Shown piece by piece: positions 53,801 through 62,266 of a stretch of DNA of 64,000 nucleotides. The notes below the pieces were generated by a model that ran no database searches, had not been told where the DNA came from, and saw only the letters and a list, made by a program, of their open reading frames with translations. Source of the stretch: JANPCX01 sp050916095 (GTDB lineage Bacteria; Pseudomonadota; Gammaproteobacteria; Burkholderiales; Burkholderiaceae_C); assembly GCA_050916095.1 (NCBI GenBank), contig CP050901.1, positions 992,001-1,056,000 of the forward strand, in the 5' to 3' direction. The number at the start of each line of letters is the position of its first letter. The stretch's first letter is position 1. A program made the position numbers and the translations under genes.

Positions 53801-53805
53801 CCCAT
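50800..53805 (-). CDS. DUF2339-family large membrane protein
   Basis: 1001 residues with an N-terminal membrane segment, a coiled-coil stretch (RLTRSENQLKLELKTLREQVAAL), a Ser/Ala/Pro-rich linker, then more than twenty hydrophobic segments. The GAGVGMVYLTLFASYRLYGLMP and FVIHFLLYLFIAVQY-type blocks match DUF2339 proteins. Function unknown; the pair with DUF3999 suggests a joint role in the cell envelope. Full length for the family. Confidence 0.85.
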   Translation of the reverse strand: MGWMGLVLGLLAAWIIGEIVGWHGGGLVVMGGLGGWLINRLQQRLTRSENQLKLELKTLREQVAALQTTSASQAPQAAPTSATQLDPVVSTPQFQPLQTSAPAAAVAPTLMTPAVATAASAVPAGLPSAQNSESDWFDTLPGSVPVDSARPSTSAPSSPANTNNIRRTPEVDEKSLHITSSLGASLRAWFTGGNTIVRVAVLILFIGVAFLLRYAAEHTTVPIQFRLMGVVLAGVALVALGRRLLQKRRGYALSLQGAGVGMVYLTLFASYRLYGLMPAGLAFALLGLMAAITAVLAVSQNALPLAVLGFGGAFLAPVLTSTGQGSHVGLFSYCLLLNLAIAWIAQRQAWKLLNVVGFFFTFTLAGAWGAKAYTAEHFWTTEPFLVIHFLLYLFIAVQYTQQILKAESTSGSTLPAVDGSLLFGVPIVAFGLQAAMLKDQPLALAISAAVLSAIYLLVGRWLWRQAGQRMLLLVEGLLALGVIFLALVVPLALDARWTAAAWAIQGAGVLWVGLRQRRWWAAGMGLLLQGGAAVTFWNSVSTRTSGWAVEQGIVPAAAQGFTPFANAEFFGVLVLAGAALFSARLLKQQTQQLPHEAPTSVASGLQPLHLLMMGVGAFQLWWFGWLELYAWPQSTLDMAFLGACWSALLVVGFELAQRGLRWPDLRWPARAFMLTALLASTSGVLNHFGSVHASWTRLTQGWGWLEALVLTALGCWLHRRQQNRERDTLLAPEGVVLTWYAMLQSGSFLYTAGAHLVARHEGWTPTAAILLPTLIALFLIGRAALQRWPVGEALMLYRRAVFQPWQVLLCLWVVLVNAFSDARMAPLPYLPLLNPIDLGHGLILVYCLRLSRLGTLSESTGADTPHGRFANGVMAALAFWWLNSLLIRTLHHWAGTPMWEHGALDSALVQTSLTVLWTLSALVTMLYATRKAAADRARKLWMVGAALLAVVVLKLFVVDLSNVGTLQRIVSFLAVGGLMLVIGYVSPMPPAAAQAHKEKTP

Positions 53806-54030
53806 AGTGTTCCTCGGTTGATTCTTGTCTTGCGCGGATTCTAGGGATGGTGGTGCATGTGTTTCGTGGGTCTTCGTGAGGTGGCTTGATCAGCATCCGG
53901 TGGTGGCGTGTGGTGCGACTGGAGTCAACCTTCCGGGTGAGTTTGAGCGGTCCGAGACCAAAAAGGCTTCACGACGAATCGCAGACATAATTCTTGCGTG
54001 GCATTCGCTGCTATTTTTGAAGGGATGTTT

Positions 54031-54870
54031 ATGCTTTTTCGTGTGTTGACGGGGTTGGTGCTGATTGTTGGTGTTGTGCTCATGGTGACCAGTTGCGGCA
54101 CCGTTGAATCTGGCAATGTTGGTGTTCGCACGACGCTTGGAAAAGTTAATCTGGACGAGGTTGAGCCTGGTCTGTATTTCGGGGTTCCTGGCGTGAGCAG
54201 TGTTCAGGAGTTCTCGGCAAAAGAGATCGGCTTGGATCTGAATGACCTGACCCCCAAAGCCCGCGACAACCTGTCGCTGCGTGACCTGGATGTCACTGTG
54301 TATTACCGTGTTGCTGCGGGTTCCGTCGCAGACTTGTACGTGAAGTACGCTGGCCAGCACACCCGTGACGAAGGCAGCCGAGTGAACCTTCCTTCCTATG
54401 CCATGCTGCAGCGCTTGGCTCGTAACTCGGTGTATGAAGAAGCTTCACGCATTGACAGCCTGATCATGCATACACGCCGTGATGAATTGGCTTCGGCCGT
54501 GAGCAAGGCGCTCCAGGTCGAGCTGGATGCGAACGACAAAGGCGTCTTTACGATCACACGTGTGGTCATTCGGGCCTTGACCACCGACCCAGCGATTGAA
54601 AAAGCCATTCAAGACTCGGTGGCCGCGCAGAAACAACTGGAGACCACCAAACAACGCATCGCCATTGCGGAAGCCGAAGCGCAGGTTGAGGTGAAGAAGG
54701 CCGAGGGCATTGCCAAATCAAACCAAATCATCAACCAAAGTTTGACTCGCGAGTATTTGCAACATGAGTCGAATCTGGCGCTGCATAAGTTTGCGGAGAA
54801 AGGTGGTACCACGACAGTGGTGATTCCGGCCAATATGCAAACTGCACCTCTGATCAATATCGGAAAGTAA
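54031..54870 (+). CDS. SPFH-domain (prohibitin/stomatin-like) protein
   Basis: 279 residues from the ATG at 54031, seven bases after AAGGG. A hydrophobic N-terminal segment ends VTSCG, a plausible lipobox (Cys about residue 20). The SPFH core starts VESGNVGVRTTLGKVN; VTVYYRVAAGSVADLYVKY and a helical C-terminal region rich in AEAEAQVEVKKAEGIAKSNQ follow. Such proteins form membrane microdomain scaffolds or modulate FtsH. Monocistronic here; convergent with gluQRS. Confidence 0.82.
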   Translation: MLFRVLTGLVLIVGVVLMVTSCGTVESGNVGVRTTLGKVNLDEVEPGLYFGVPGVSSVQEFSAKEIGLDLNDLTPKARDNLSLRDLDVTVYYRVAAGSVADLYVKYAGQHTRDEGSRVNLPSYAMLQRLARNSVYEEASRIDSLIMHTRRDELASAVSKALQVELDANDKGVFTITRVVIRALTTDPAIEKAIQDSVAAQKQLETTKQRIAIAEAEAQVEVKKAEGIAKSNQIINQSLTREYLQHESNLALHKFAEKGGTTTVVIPANMQTAPLINIGK

Positions 54871-54883
54871 GTGTTGCGTGCGA

Positions 54884-54913
54884 GTCCCCCTGCCATCGAG
54901 CCTGGCGGGGGAC
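54884..54913. terminator. Hairpin between convergent SPFH and gluQRS genes
   Basis: GTCCCCC-T-GCCA pairs with TGGC-GGGGGAC around a seven-base loop (11 base pairs with one bulge). No T-run on either side. It lies between two convergent stop codons, so it may slow both transcripts. Confidence 0.45.
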
Positions 54914-54914
54914 A

Positions 54915-55802
54915 TCAGGCAGGAAAACGCTCACGCCACGTCTCAACCGCGCGAGCTAACTCGTCGCCCAGAACCGAGCCTTGCGCGTGCAACCCAAGTC
55001 CCCGCAAAGCTACTTGCACCGCTGACAATCCGGGCAATATGGGAGGCGCGTCACTGCTCTTGGACAACTTCTCCCCCGTCGCGTCCAAGACCAGCGGCGT
55101 GTGCAAGTAAATCGGCGTTGGCACGCCGAGTTGACGCTGCAGATGAATTTGACGCGGGGTGTTGTCGGCCAGGTCTTCCCCGCGCACCACATGGGTGATG
55201 CCTTGTGCGGCGTCGTCCACCACCACCGCGAGTTGGTAGGCCCACAGGCCGTCGGCGCGTTTGAGAACAAAGTCGCCCACCTCGGTGCTGATGTTCTGCA
55301 TTTGTGCACCCAAGCGGCGGTCTGTCCATGGCACGATCAAGGGGTGTTCCGGGGTGCCGCAGCGCAGCCGTGTGGCACGTGCTGGGCGGCCGTGCAAGCC
55401 GCTTCGGCAGGTGCCGGGGTAGACCCACTCGGCATGGCGCGGTGTCTGCTGGCCACGCGACAGCCAATACGCTTGGATGTCTTTTCGGCTGCATGCGCAG
55501 GAGTAGGTGGTGCCTGCTGAATTCAGCAGATCCAACGTTTGTTGGTAAGCCGCGCTGCGTTGTGACTGAAACCACGGCGGCTCGTCAGGCAACAAGCCGC
55601 AGTCAGCCAGTTGTGACAGGATGGTTTCGGCCGCACCCGGCACGCAGCGCGGTGTGTCCACGTCCTCGATGCGAACCAACCAGCGTCCAGCATGGGCTTT
55701 CGCATCCAACCAACTTGCCAGCGCTGCAACCAAAGAGCCTGCGTGCAATGGGCCTGTAGGTGAGGGCGCGAATCGGCCCACGTAAGCGCTTGGCGTTGCC
55801 AT
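54915..55802 (-). CDS. gluQ: Glutamyl-Q tRNA(Asp) synthetase
   Basis: 295 residues from the ATG at 55802, where the family N terminus begins (MATPSAYVGRFAPSPTGPLHAGSLVAAL). HIGH-type motif PTGPLHAGSL (16-23), zinc ligands C102, C104, Y128 and C132, and a KMSKS-type KLSKS near the C terminus. It lacks the anticodon-binding domain of GluRS, consistent with glutamylating queuosine in tRNA(Asp). The frame extends 25 codons upstream without conservation. Confidence 0.9.
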   Translation of the reverse strand: MATPSAYVGRFAPSPTGPLHAGSLVAALASWLDAKAHAGRWLVRIEDVDTPRCVPGAAETILSQLADCGLLPDEPPWFQSQRSAAYQQTLDLLNSAGTTYSCACSRKDIQAYWLSRGQQTPRHAEWVYPGTCRSGLHGRPARATRLRCGTPEHPLIVPWTDRRLGAQMQNISTEVGDFVLKRADGLWAYQLAVVVDDAAQGITHVVRGEDLADNTPRQIHLQRQLGVPTPIYLHTPLVLDATGEKLSKSSDAPPILPGLSAVQVALRGLGLHAQGSVLGDELARAVETWRERFPA

Positions 55803-55840
55803 AGAAGGGATTGAATCTCCCGCATTCACGACAACACACA

Positions 55841-55912
55841 CCGTTCGGGCTGAGCTTGTCGGAGCCTGCGCGCGCATTGCTCAAGGCACTGCGACAAGCT
55901 CAGTGAGAACGG
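55841..55912. repeat. Dispersed inverted repeat, unit 1
   Basis: Begins CCGTTCGGGCTGAGCTTGTCG and ends with the near complement CGACAAGCTCAG followed by TGAGAACGG. It is an imperfect hairpin of about 72 bases, same family as the copies in addA. Confidence 0.8.
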
Positions 55913-55964
55913 GGTTTGGTTTGTCATGGTTTATTCAGGTTGCCATACAACATGACATTCCACA

Positions 55965-56030
55965 CCGTTCGGGCTGAGCTTGTCGAAGCCTGCGCATGCC
56001 TCGGTACCGACCCTTCGACAGGGCGAACGG
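55965..56030. repeat. Dispersed inverted repeat, unit 2
   Basis: Begins CCGTTCGGGCTGAGCTTGTCG and ends CCTTCGACAGGGCGAACGG. The offset from unit 1 is 124 bases and the flanking TTGGTTTGTC and TTCAGG also recur after each unit, so the two units plus flanks look like a tandem duplication. Confidence 0.8.
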
Positions 56031-56072
56031 CGGTTGGTTTGTCGTGAATTCAGGAGGCATCAATAGAAGGCG

Positions 56073-57092
56073 TCAATAGCAAGTCCACTGGCTGCTGTGC
56101 CGCTCCAGCAGCGCTTTTTGTGTGGTGGGACTTTGCAATTGTTGCAGCCACCACTGCAGGCCCAGGCCCAAGGATGCGTCTTGGTTGGAGTTGGCGCGCC
56201 AGGCATATCCAAACTCTGCGCTGTGGCGTGGCCGATGCACGGGTTTGACGACTAAACGCCCTGCGTCAATGTGATGGCGTGCCAAGGGTTCAGGCAGAAA
56301 GCCGCAGCCCATGCAGCGCAGTTGCGCCTCCACCTTGGCCTGCATGCTGCTCACGGTGAGCACCTCTTGTCCGGGCAGCAGGTTGACCGTGATGGGCGAA
56401 AGCTGTTTGGCCGAGTCGGCCACGGCCACGGCGCGGTGCTTGAGGATGTCGGCGTCGCTCAAAGGGCCGTCAAGGTTCGCCAAAGCGTGGTGGGGCGCCA
56501 CTGCAAAAACAAAGTCCATGCTGCCCAAGGAGGCGACTCGCACACCCGGTGGCGGCGAGGTTTGCATGTTGGTGGCCACACCAATGGCGAGGTCTGCTTG
56601 ACCGGAGGACAGCGCCTCCCAGGTGCCAGCCAAAACTTCGGTGCGCAGGCGCAGCCGTGTACCTGGTGGGGCGTTGTCAGCACGGGCGTGGTCGCACAGG
56701 GCGAAGAACGCTTCACACAACTCGAACACGGTGACCTGGGACATGGCACCATCCACCGCGACGGTGAGTTCGGTTTCCCACCCTGTGGCCACGCGGCGCA
56801 CGCGGTGGGCCATGGTGTCCATTTGGGCCAACAAGCGGCGACCTTCGTTCAGCAGTTCAAGTCCGGCAGCGGTGAACTGGGCTTGGCGCGAGGAGCGGTC
56901 AAAGAGCAACACATCCAGCGCTTCTTCCAACTGGCGCACGCTGTAGGTCAGCGCCGAAGGCACCTTGCCCAGCTCGCGGGCAGCCGCCGCAAAACTGCCA
57001 GTGCGGGCAATGGCGTCCACCATGGACAGGGCTTCGGGAGTGAGGGCGAGGTGGCGTGGGGTCATGGGCGGGTGTTCCAGTCGGGCGTTCAT
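56073..57092 (-). CDS. LysR-family transcriptional regulator
   Basis: 339 residues. The N-terminal winged helix-turn-helix has MVDAIARTGSFAAAARELGKVPSALTYSVRQLEEAL; the effector domain follows with RLRLRTEVLAGTWEALSSGQADLAIG. Divergent from the first pirin gene with about 110 bases between, the usual layout for a LysR regulator controlling its neighbour. It may sense a redox or electrophile signal, given the neighbours, but that is inference. Confidence 0.87.
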   Translation of the reverse strand: MNARLEHPPMTPRHLALTPEALSMVDAIARTGSFAAAARELGKVPSALTYSVRQLEEALDVLLFDRSSRQAQFTAAGLELLNEGRRLLAQMDTMAHRVRRVATGWETELTVAVDGAMSQVTVFELCEAFFALCDHARADNAPPGTRLRLRTEVLAGTWEALSSGQADLAIGVATNMQTSPPPGVRVASLGSMDFVFAVAPHHALANLDGPLSDADILKHRAVAVADSAKQLSPITVNLLPGQEVLTVSSMQAKVEAQLRCMGCGFLPEPLARHHIDAGRLVVKPVHRPRHSAEFGYAWRANSNQDASLGLGLQWWLQQLQSPTTQKALLERHSSQWTCY

Positions 57093-57202
57093 CTTATTTG
57101 AATGAGGCCTTCAATGCACCGCAGCCCGAAATTCTGGTGCCGCACCTACATTGACTTCACGGCAGCAATGCAGCCCGCCGTGCACAGCAGGAGATTTTCA
57201 CC

Positions 57203-57904
57203 ATGATGACTTTGCGTAAGTCCAGCGACCGTGGTTTCGCTGACCACGGTTGGCTCAAAAGTTTTCACAGCTTTTCTTTTGCCGACTATTTGGACGAAGC
57301 CCATATGGGGTTTGGAAATCTGCGTGTTATCAACGAAGACCGCATCGCTGCAGGCACCGGATTCGGCACCCATGGCCACCGCGACATGGAAATCATCAGC
57401 TACGTGCTGGAAGGTGCGCTGGGCCACAAAGACAGCCTGGGCAATGGCACCAGCATTTTGCCGGGTGATGTGCAGCGCATGAGTGCGGGCAGCGGCGTGC
57501 GCCACAGCGAACAAAACCACGCACCGAAACAAACCACGCACTTTTTGCAAATTTGGATTCAACCCAATGAATTCGGCATTGAGCCTGGCTACGAACAAAA
57601 ACACTTTGAAACGGCGGAGAAACGTGGCCGTCTGCGTTTGGTCGCCAGCAACGATGGGCGCGAAGGTTCGGTCCGCCTGCATGCAGATGCAGCGCTCCAC
57701 GCGGGTTTGTTCGATGGGGCCGAGTCCACGCGCTTGGAATTGAATCCAGCGCGTAAGGCCTACGTGCACTTGGTGCGCGGTCAACTCACCGTCAATGGAC
57801 ACGACCTCGAAGGTGGCGACGCACTCAAGCTGGAAGGTGAGACCGCTTTGACCTTGAACCAAGGCGTCGATGCCGAGGTGCTCGTGTTCGATTTGGCCGC
57901 TTGA
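57203..57904 (+). CDS. Pirin-family (bicupin) protein, YhhW-like
   Basis: 233 residues. Metal ligands are visible in THGHRDMEIISYVLEG (cupin motif 1), and SGVRHSEQNHAPKQTTHFLQIW and GVDAEVLVFDL match YhhW/YhaK-type pirins, some of which have quercetin 2,3-dioxygenase activity. Start: ATG 57203 following GGAGATTTTC. It opens a plus-strand cluster with a second pirin, DoxX, and a flavodoxin-like gene. Confidence 0.86.
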   Translation: MMTLRKSSDRGFADHGWLKSFHSFSFADYLDEAHMGFGNLRVINEDRIAAGTGFGTHGHRDMEIISYVLEGALGHKDSLGNGTSILPGDVQRMSAGSGVRHSEQNHAPKQTTHFLQIWIQPNEFGIEPGYEQKHFETAEKRGRLRLVASNDGREGSVRLHADAALHAGLFDGAESTRLELNPARKAYVHLVRGQLTVNGHDLEGGDALKLEGETALTLNQGVDAEVLVFDLAA

Positions 57905-57931
57905 TCTACCTTCCAAAAAAAGGACATATTC

Positions 57932-58798
57932 ATGTGCGGCGCTGAACTCCATTCCATTCGTCAGGTGGCGCAGGTTTTTGCCATGCCTTGGCATGCCTTC
58001 AACGAAGGCTCCGGTGCATGGCTGCTGCACCCGAACGACTTGCACGCACTGGATCCATTTGTTTTGGTGGACCACTTCATCATGCCCACGCCCACCTTCG
58101 CCCCCCATCCGCATGCTGGGTTTTCAGCAGTGACCTATTTGTTCGAGGACAGCGAGGGAGGTGTCCACAACCGCGACTCCCTGGGCACCACCTGTCACAT
58201 TGAACCCGGTGCCCTGCATTGGACGCAAGCCGGGCGCGGCATGTTGCACGAAGAGTTGCCAAGCCAGACAGGCCGAGCGGCCCATGGCTTGCAGCTCTTC
58301 ATCAATTCACGTTCAAGCGACAAAGACGCCGAACCCTCCGCTTTCCATTTGCGTGCTGCTGACGTGCCGGTCGTCGTGACCGAAACGGGTGCCAGGGTGC
58401 GTGTGGTGCAAGGCGAATTCTCCGGACAACTTCGTCGTTTGGCAGCTCACACACCTGTGACTTTGCTGGATGTCCATTTGCCCGCAGGCGGCAGCATGGG
58501 CATTCCCGTGTCGAGGGGGCAACGTGCGTTCGCCATCGTGGTTCAAGGCGAACTCGTGACGACCGATGGCCAGGTCGCCGCCCACCATGCACTGCGTTTC
58601 TCGGACGATGGTGCCATCGTGCGCCTGCAGGCAGGCCCATCGAACGCCCATGCGGTGGTTCTGGCCGGTGTGCCCCTGGGCGAGCCCATTGTTCCGCGTG
58701 GCCCCTTCATCGCCAACACGCCCGAGCAAGCCGCCGACATGATCCAACGTTTCCGCCGCGGTGAGATGGGCACGTTGTCCCCCACTGCGTTTACATGA
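57932..58798 (+). CDS. Pirin-family protein (second copy)
   Basis: 288 residues. HPHAGFSAVTYLFEDSEGGVHNRDSLGTTCHIEPGALHWTQAGRGMLHEE is the cupin core with metal-binding histidines and Glu; the second cupin half follows. It is only loosely similar to the first pirin, so they are paralogues of different subgroups (this one YhaK/Pir-like). Lies 27 bases after the first pirin. Confidence 0.86.
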   Translation: MCGAELHSIRQVAQVFAMPWHAFNEGSGAWLLHPNDLHALDPFVLVDHFIMPTPTFAPHPHAGFSAVTYLFEDSEGGVHNRDSLGTTCHIEPGALHWTQAGRGMLHEELPSQTGRAAHGLQLFINSRSSDKDAEPSAFHLRAADVPVVVTETGARVRVVQGEFSGQLRRLAAHTPVTLLDVHLPAGGSMGIPVSRGQRAFAIVVQGELVTTDGQVAAHHALRFSDDGAIVRLQAGPSNAHAVVLAGVPLGEPIVPRGPFIANTPEQAADMIQRFRRGEMGTLSPTAFT

Positions 58799-58822
58799 TT
58801 TTTTTACAACCACGAGAAACCG

Positions 58823-59248
58823 ATGACTGCAATTTCGTCCCCCCCACCCAACCCCACCCTCGCCCTCATTGGACGTGTTTTGCTGGCCTTGATGTTTGTA
58901 TTGGCTGGCATCTCAAAAATCGGCGGCTTTGACGGCACCGTGGGTTTCATCGCCTCCAAAGGCCTACCCCTGCCAAGCCTATTGGCCGTGGCTACCATCG
59001 CGCTGGAATTGTTGGGCGGATTGGCATTGATGGTCGGTTGGCAGACCCGCTGGGCTGCCTTGGCCCTGGCGCTGTTCACACTGGTCGCCAGCGTCATTTT
59101 TCACAACTTCTGGGCCTTACCTGCTGAGCAACAAATGGTGCAGCAGTTGATGTTCATGAAGAACCTGTCGGTGGCCGGTGGCATGCTGGTGCTGTCAGCG
59201 TTCGGAGCGGGTGCGTACAGTTTGGATGGGCGCAGTCGCGCGGTCTGA
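58823..59248 (+). CDS. DoxX-family membrane protein
   Basis: 141 residues with four membrane helices. LIGRVLLALMFVLAGISKIGGFDGTVGFIASKGLPLPSLLAVATIALELLGGLALMVGW is typical of DoxX/YphA-type proteins, which often pair with oxidoreductases. Starts 24 bases after the second pirin stop. Role not defined. Confidence 0.85.
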   Translation: MTAISSPPPNPTLALIGRVLLALMFVLAGISKIGGFDGTVGFIASKGLPLPSLLAVATIALELLGGLALMVGWQTRWAALALALFTLVASVIFHNFWALPAEQQMVQQLMFMKNLSVAGGMLVLSAFGAGAYSLDGRSRAV

Positions 59249-59296
59249 GAGAGTTTTTCCGTTCGTTTTTTGTTGATTGACCCACAAGGAGTAGAC

Positions 59297-59851
59297 ATGA
59301 GCAAAATCGCCGTTGTTTTTCACAGTGGTTACGGCCACACCGCCCGCATGGCCCAGGCAGTGGCTGAAGGAGCAGGGGGTGAGTTGATCGCTATCGACAA
59401 AGAAGGCAACCTGACCGATGCCCAATGGGCCAGCCTGAATGCGGCTGACGCCATCATCATGGGCTCACCCACCTACATGGGCAGCGTTTCCTGGCAGTTC
59501 AAAAAGTTTGCCGATGCCTCAAGCAAAGCGTGGTTCACGCAAGGCTGGAAAGACAAAATTGCAGCGGGTTTCACCAACTCCGCATCGATGAACGGCGACA
59601 AGCTTTCCACCTTGCACTACCTCTTCACCTTGTCACAGCAGCACAGCATGATTTGGGTGGGCACCGGCATGATGCCCAGCAACAGCAAGGCCGCTACACG
59701 CAATGATTTGAATTACGTGGCTTCTTTCGCCGGCGCCATGGCCAGCACGCCGTCGGATGCCAGTGTGGATGAAATGCTGCCCGGCGACCTCGAAACTGCC
59801 AAGCAGTTTGGCGCCCGCGTCGCTGCAGCCGCCGCACGCTGGAACAAGTAA
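59297..59851 (+). CDS. Flavodoxin-fold NAD(P)H:quinone oxidoreductase-like protein
   Basis: 184 residues from the ATG at 59297, six bases after AAGGAG. Flavin-binding loop HSGYGHTARMAQAV and the second loop GSPTYMGSVSWQFKKFAD are WrbA/flavodoxin-like, as is FTNSASMNGDKLSTLHYLFTLSQQHSMIWVGTGM. Probably reduces quinones with FMN. Ends the pirin cluster. Confidence 0.86.
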   Translation: MSKIAVVFHSGYGHTARMAQAVAEGAGGELIAIDKEGNLTDAQWASLNAADAIIMGSPTYMGSVSWQFKKFADASSKAWFTQGWKDKIAAGFTNSASMNGDKLSTLHYLFTLSQQHSMIWVGTGMMPSNSKAATRNDLNYVASFAGAMASTPSDASVDEMLPGDLETAKQFGARVAAAAARWNK

Positions 59852-59939
59852 GCGCATTGTTCGGCGCGTTGTCCTGTATTGACATGCGGCCGATGCCCGC
59901 ACTGCCGAGTGCTGGCATCGGTCTTGCTACATTCTGGGC

Positions 59940-60656
59940 ATGAATACTCTCAGCGTGCTCGTGAACGTCTTGCCGTTGGTGGACTGGCTTGCTTTGGTTT
60001 TGTTCGTTGGTGCGTGGGCGGGTTACGCCTGGTTTGCACGGCGTTGGGCACTGACTCGGCCCTCCGTGCTGGCCAGCACCAACCGCATTCGCCACCAGTG
60101 GATGTTGCAAACCACCTACCGCGACGTGCGGGTGTTTGACGGTGTCGTGGTGCAAAACTTGTCTACCAGCCCGTCGTTTTTCGCATCGACCACCATCCTC
60201 ATCATTGGCGGTTTGGTGGCGGTGTTGGGCATCACCGATAAAGCCACCGAGTTGGTGCGTGAAATCCCCTTTGCAGCGCGCACCTCGAACTTGGTGTTCG
60301 ACATGAAGATCCTCATTCTGTTGGCGATCTTTGTCTACACCTTCTTTCGTTTTACCTGGTCCATGCGCCAATACACCTTTGGTGCCTTGATGGTGGCCTC
60401 GGCACCCGAGGCCAAGCAGTTTGAAGAGCAGGGGCTGTCTCGTGAAGCTTTTGCCGACAAAGCAGGCCGCATCGTGAGTTTGGCGGCTGAAACCTTCAAT
60501 GACGGGCTGCGTGGTTATTACTTCGCTTTCGCCGCCATGGCCTGGTTCATCTCACCCTGGCTCTTCATGGTGGGCACCTTCACTGTGGTGAGTGTTCTTT
60601 ATCGCCGCGAGTTTCACTCGGATGTGCTGGCGGTGATGGACGATCGTGGTGTGTGA
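59940..60656 (+). CDS. DUF599-family membrane protein
   Basis: 238 residues with four hydrophobic segments. LASTNRIRHQWMLQTTYRDVRVFDGVVVQNLSTSPSFFASTTILIIGGL and FRFTWSMRQYTFGALMVASAP match the DUF599 family. No function known. It begins about 90 bases after the flavodoxin-like gene. Confidence 0.86.
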   Translation: MNTLSVLVNVLPLVDWLALVLFVGAWAGYAWFARRWALTRPSVLASTNRIRHQWMLQTTYRDVRVFDGVVVQNLSTSPSFFASTTILIIGGLVAVLGITDKATELVREIPFAARTSNLVFDMKILILLAIFVYTFFRFTWSMRQYTFGALMVASAPEAKQFEEQGLSREAFADKAGRIVSLAAETFNDGLRGYYFAFAAMAWFISPWLFMVGTFTVVSVLYRREFHSDVLAVMDDRGV

Positions 60657-60704
60657 GCACACAGCGGCCCGAGGGCCGCGAACATGGTTCTTTCAGCGTT
60701 TCCT

Positions 60705-61217
60705 TTACTTTTTCTTAAAGAAAACATACTGCGTGTAGTAAGGAACGCGAGCCACGCGGCCGAGGTCGGCCGGTGTGGCGCACGATGAAGTGGGTGCCGC
60801 GCCTCCCGCTGTGTTGACGCGCTGAATGGACGAGGTATTGGCCAACTGCCCTGTGGTGCCCACCGACCGCGTGTTCAGCAACAGCCATGGGATGGCACCA
60901 GACAGAGGAGCGTTCTCGCGGGCTTTCACAGTGCCCACCACGCGGCTGGCGTCGTCCAGCTCCCAGGTGGGACCTGCATAGTGGCTGCCGACGTGTCGAC
61001 CTTGTTCGTAAAGTTGGGCTTCGGGTGCCAAGAAAACCCACTCGGCCTTGTCGTCTTTGCTGCGGCACTCATAAATCTGCACCCCATGGGCTGCCAGAGT
61101 GAGGGAGGCTTGTTCATCAGCCCCGGGCTTGAGCGTGTCCGGAACGGATTGCGCCCACACCAAAGGGGAGCTGGCTACCAGCACGCAGGCGGTCATCATT
61201 CGAGCAAAAGGGGTCAT
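60705..61217 (-). CDS. DUF3455-family secreted protein
   Basis: 170 residues from the ATG at 61217. A signal peptide occupies about 1-23 (MMTACVLVASSPLVWAQS). ASLTLAAHGVQIYECRSKDDKAEWVFLAPEA, VGSHYAGPTWELDDASRVVGTV and PYYTQYVFFKKK match DUF3455, often found in heme-binding-like or envelope contexts. Convergent with the DUF599 gene. Confidence 0.8.
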   Translation of the reverse strand: MTPFARMMTACVLVASSPLVWAQSVPDTLKPGADEQASLTLAAHGVQIYECRSKDDKAEWVFLAPEAQLYEQGRHVGSHYAGPTWELDDASRVVGTVKARENAPLSGAIPWLLLNTRSVGTTGQLANTSSIQRVNTAGGAAPTSSCATPADLGRVARVPYYTQYVFFKKK

Positions 61218-61405
61218 GGTTGTCCTTGGAGGAGGTCGTGACGAACCCGTCACACTGCGTCAGTCGCGCGTACAGGTGAGGTCTTACAGACTTCCGTGCG
61301 CCGACATGCGCCAGCTGTTTGTAAACACCACGGGTGACGGGCACGAAAGGCCCCCGCTCGCGGTGGTCCACACAATCAATACGCTGGAGCAGCGCAGGGG
61401 CGTCC

Positions 61406-62203
61406 TCAGGCCTCTTTTGTTGCGGAGCCTTCAAGGGCCCGGGGCGAATCGACATGAACCGACCCGTGAGCGGGGCCGGGCGCCAACAGCGAGTCCACCT
61501 CGCGTCGCTCATCAAAGACAAAACAGTTGCCGCTGAAATGCCGGCTGCCCTGCAGCTCAAAGTATTTCAAGATGCCGCCATCCAGTTGCAGCACGTGGTC
61601 GACGCCAGCCTCGGCCATATAAATGGCGGCCTTTTCGCAGCGGATGCCGCCGGTGCAATAACTCACCACGGTTTTGCCTTGTAGCTCTTGCAGGTGCGCC
61701 GAGACGGCGGCCGGAAAGTCGCTGAATTTTTCAATCCGCCAGTCGATGGCACCCTCGAAGCGGCCATGGTCGACTTCAAATGCGTTGCGTGTGTCCAGCA
61801 TCACCACGGGTCGGCCGTCATCGTCGACTCCTGCATCCAACCACCGGGCGAGGGTGGGGGCGTCCACCGCAGGTGCGCGAGCCGCCTGTGGCCGGATGGT
61901 GGGGTGGTTCATGCGGATGATTTCGTTTTTCACCTTCACGAGCAGTTTGCGGAAGGGCACGCTGTTCGACCAGCTCTCTTTGGGTTCCAGCGCTGCCAGG
62001 CGGCTGTCTTGTCGCAGCCACTGCAGTATGCCGCGAACCGCCTCAGGGGCCCCGGCCAAAAATAAGTTGATGCCCTCCGCCGCCAACAGTACCGTCCCCC
62101 GCAGTCGTCGGCTCGACGCCTCGGACTTGATGCGTTCACACAGGGTGTCAGTGTCGTCCAGTTGGACAAAAAGGTAGGCGGAAATATTCAGTACGGTTTT
62201 CAC
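61406..62203 (-). CDS. trhO: tRNA uridine(34) hydroxylase (rhodanese-like TrhO)
   Basis: 265 residues from a GTG at 62203 (MKTVLNISAYLFVQLDD); the frame opens further upstream without conservation. The N-terminal acylphosphatase-like half has LLAAEGINLFLAG; the rhodanese half has LDTRNAFEVDHGRFEGAI and the catalytic cysteine C183 in YCTGGIRCEKA. It forms 5-hydroxyuridine at tRNA position 34 using oxygen. Divergent from dnaE with 63 bases between. Confidence 0.88.
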   Translation of the reverse strand: MKTVLNISAYLFVQLDDTDTLCERIKSEASSRRLRGTVLLAAEGINLFLAGAPEAVRGILQWLRQDSRLAALEPKESWSNSVPFRKLLVKVKNEIIRMNHPTIRPQAARAPAVDAPTLARWLDAGVDDDGRPVVMLDTRNAFEVDHGRFEGAIDWRIEKFSDFPAAVSAHLQELQGKTVVSYCTGGIRCEKAAIYMAEAGVDHVLQLDGGILKYFELQGSRHFSGNCFVFDERREVDSLLAPGPAHGSVHVDSPRALEGSATKEA

Positions 62204-62266
62204 GCGGGGGATTCTATTCGCCGGGTTGTCGATATCACAGGCAGGGCAGCCTCCTAAAATCACCCG

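Noticed and set aside
56271..57101. 276-codon plus-strand frame opposite the second LysR gene
   Set aside because: Glycine/histidine-rich antisense frame; the LysR protein has clear helix-turn-helix and effector domains.
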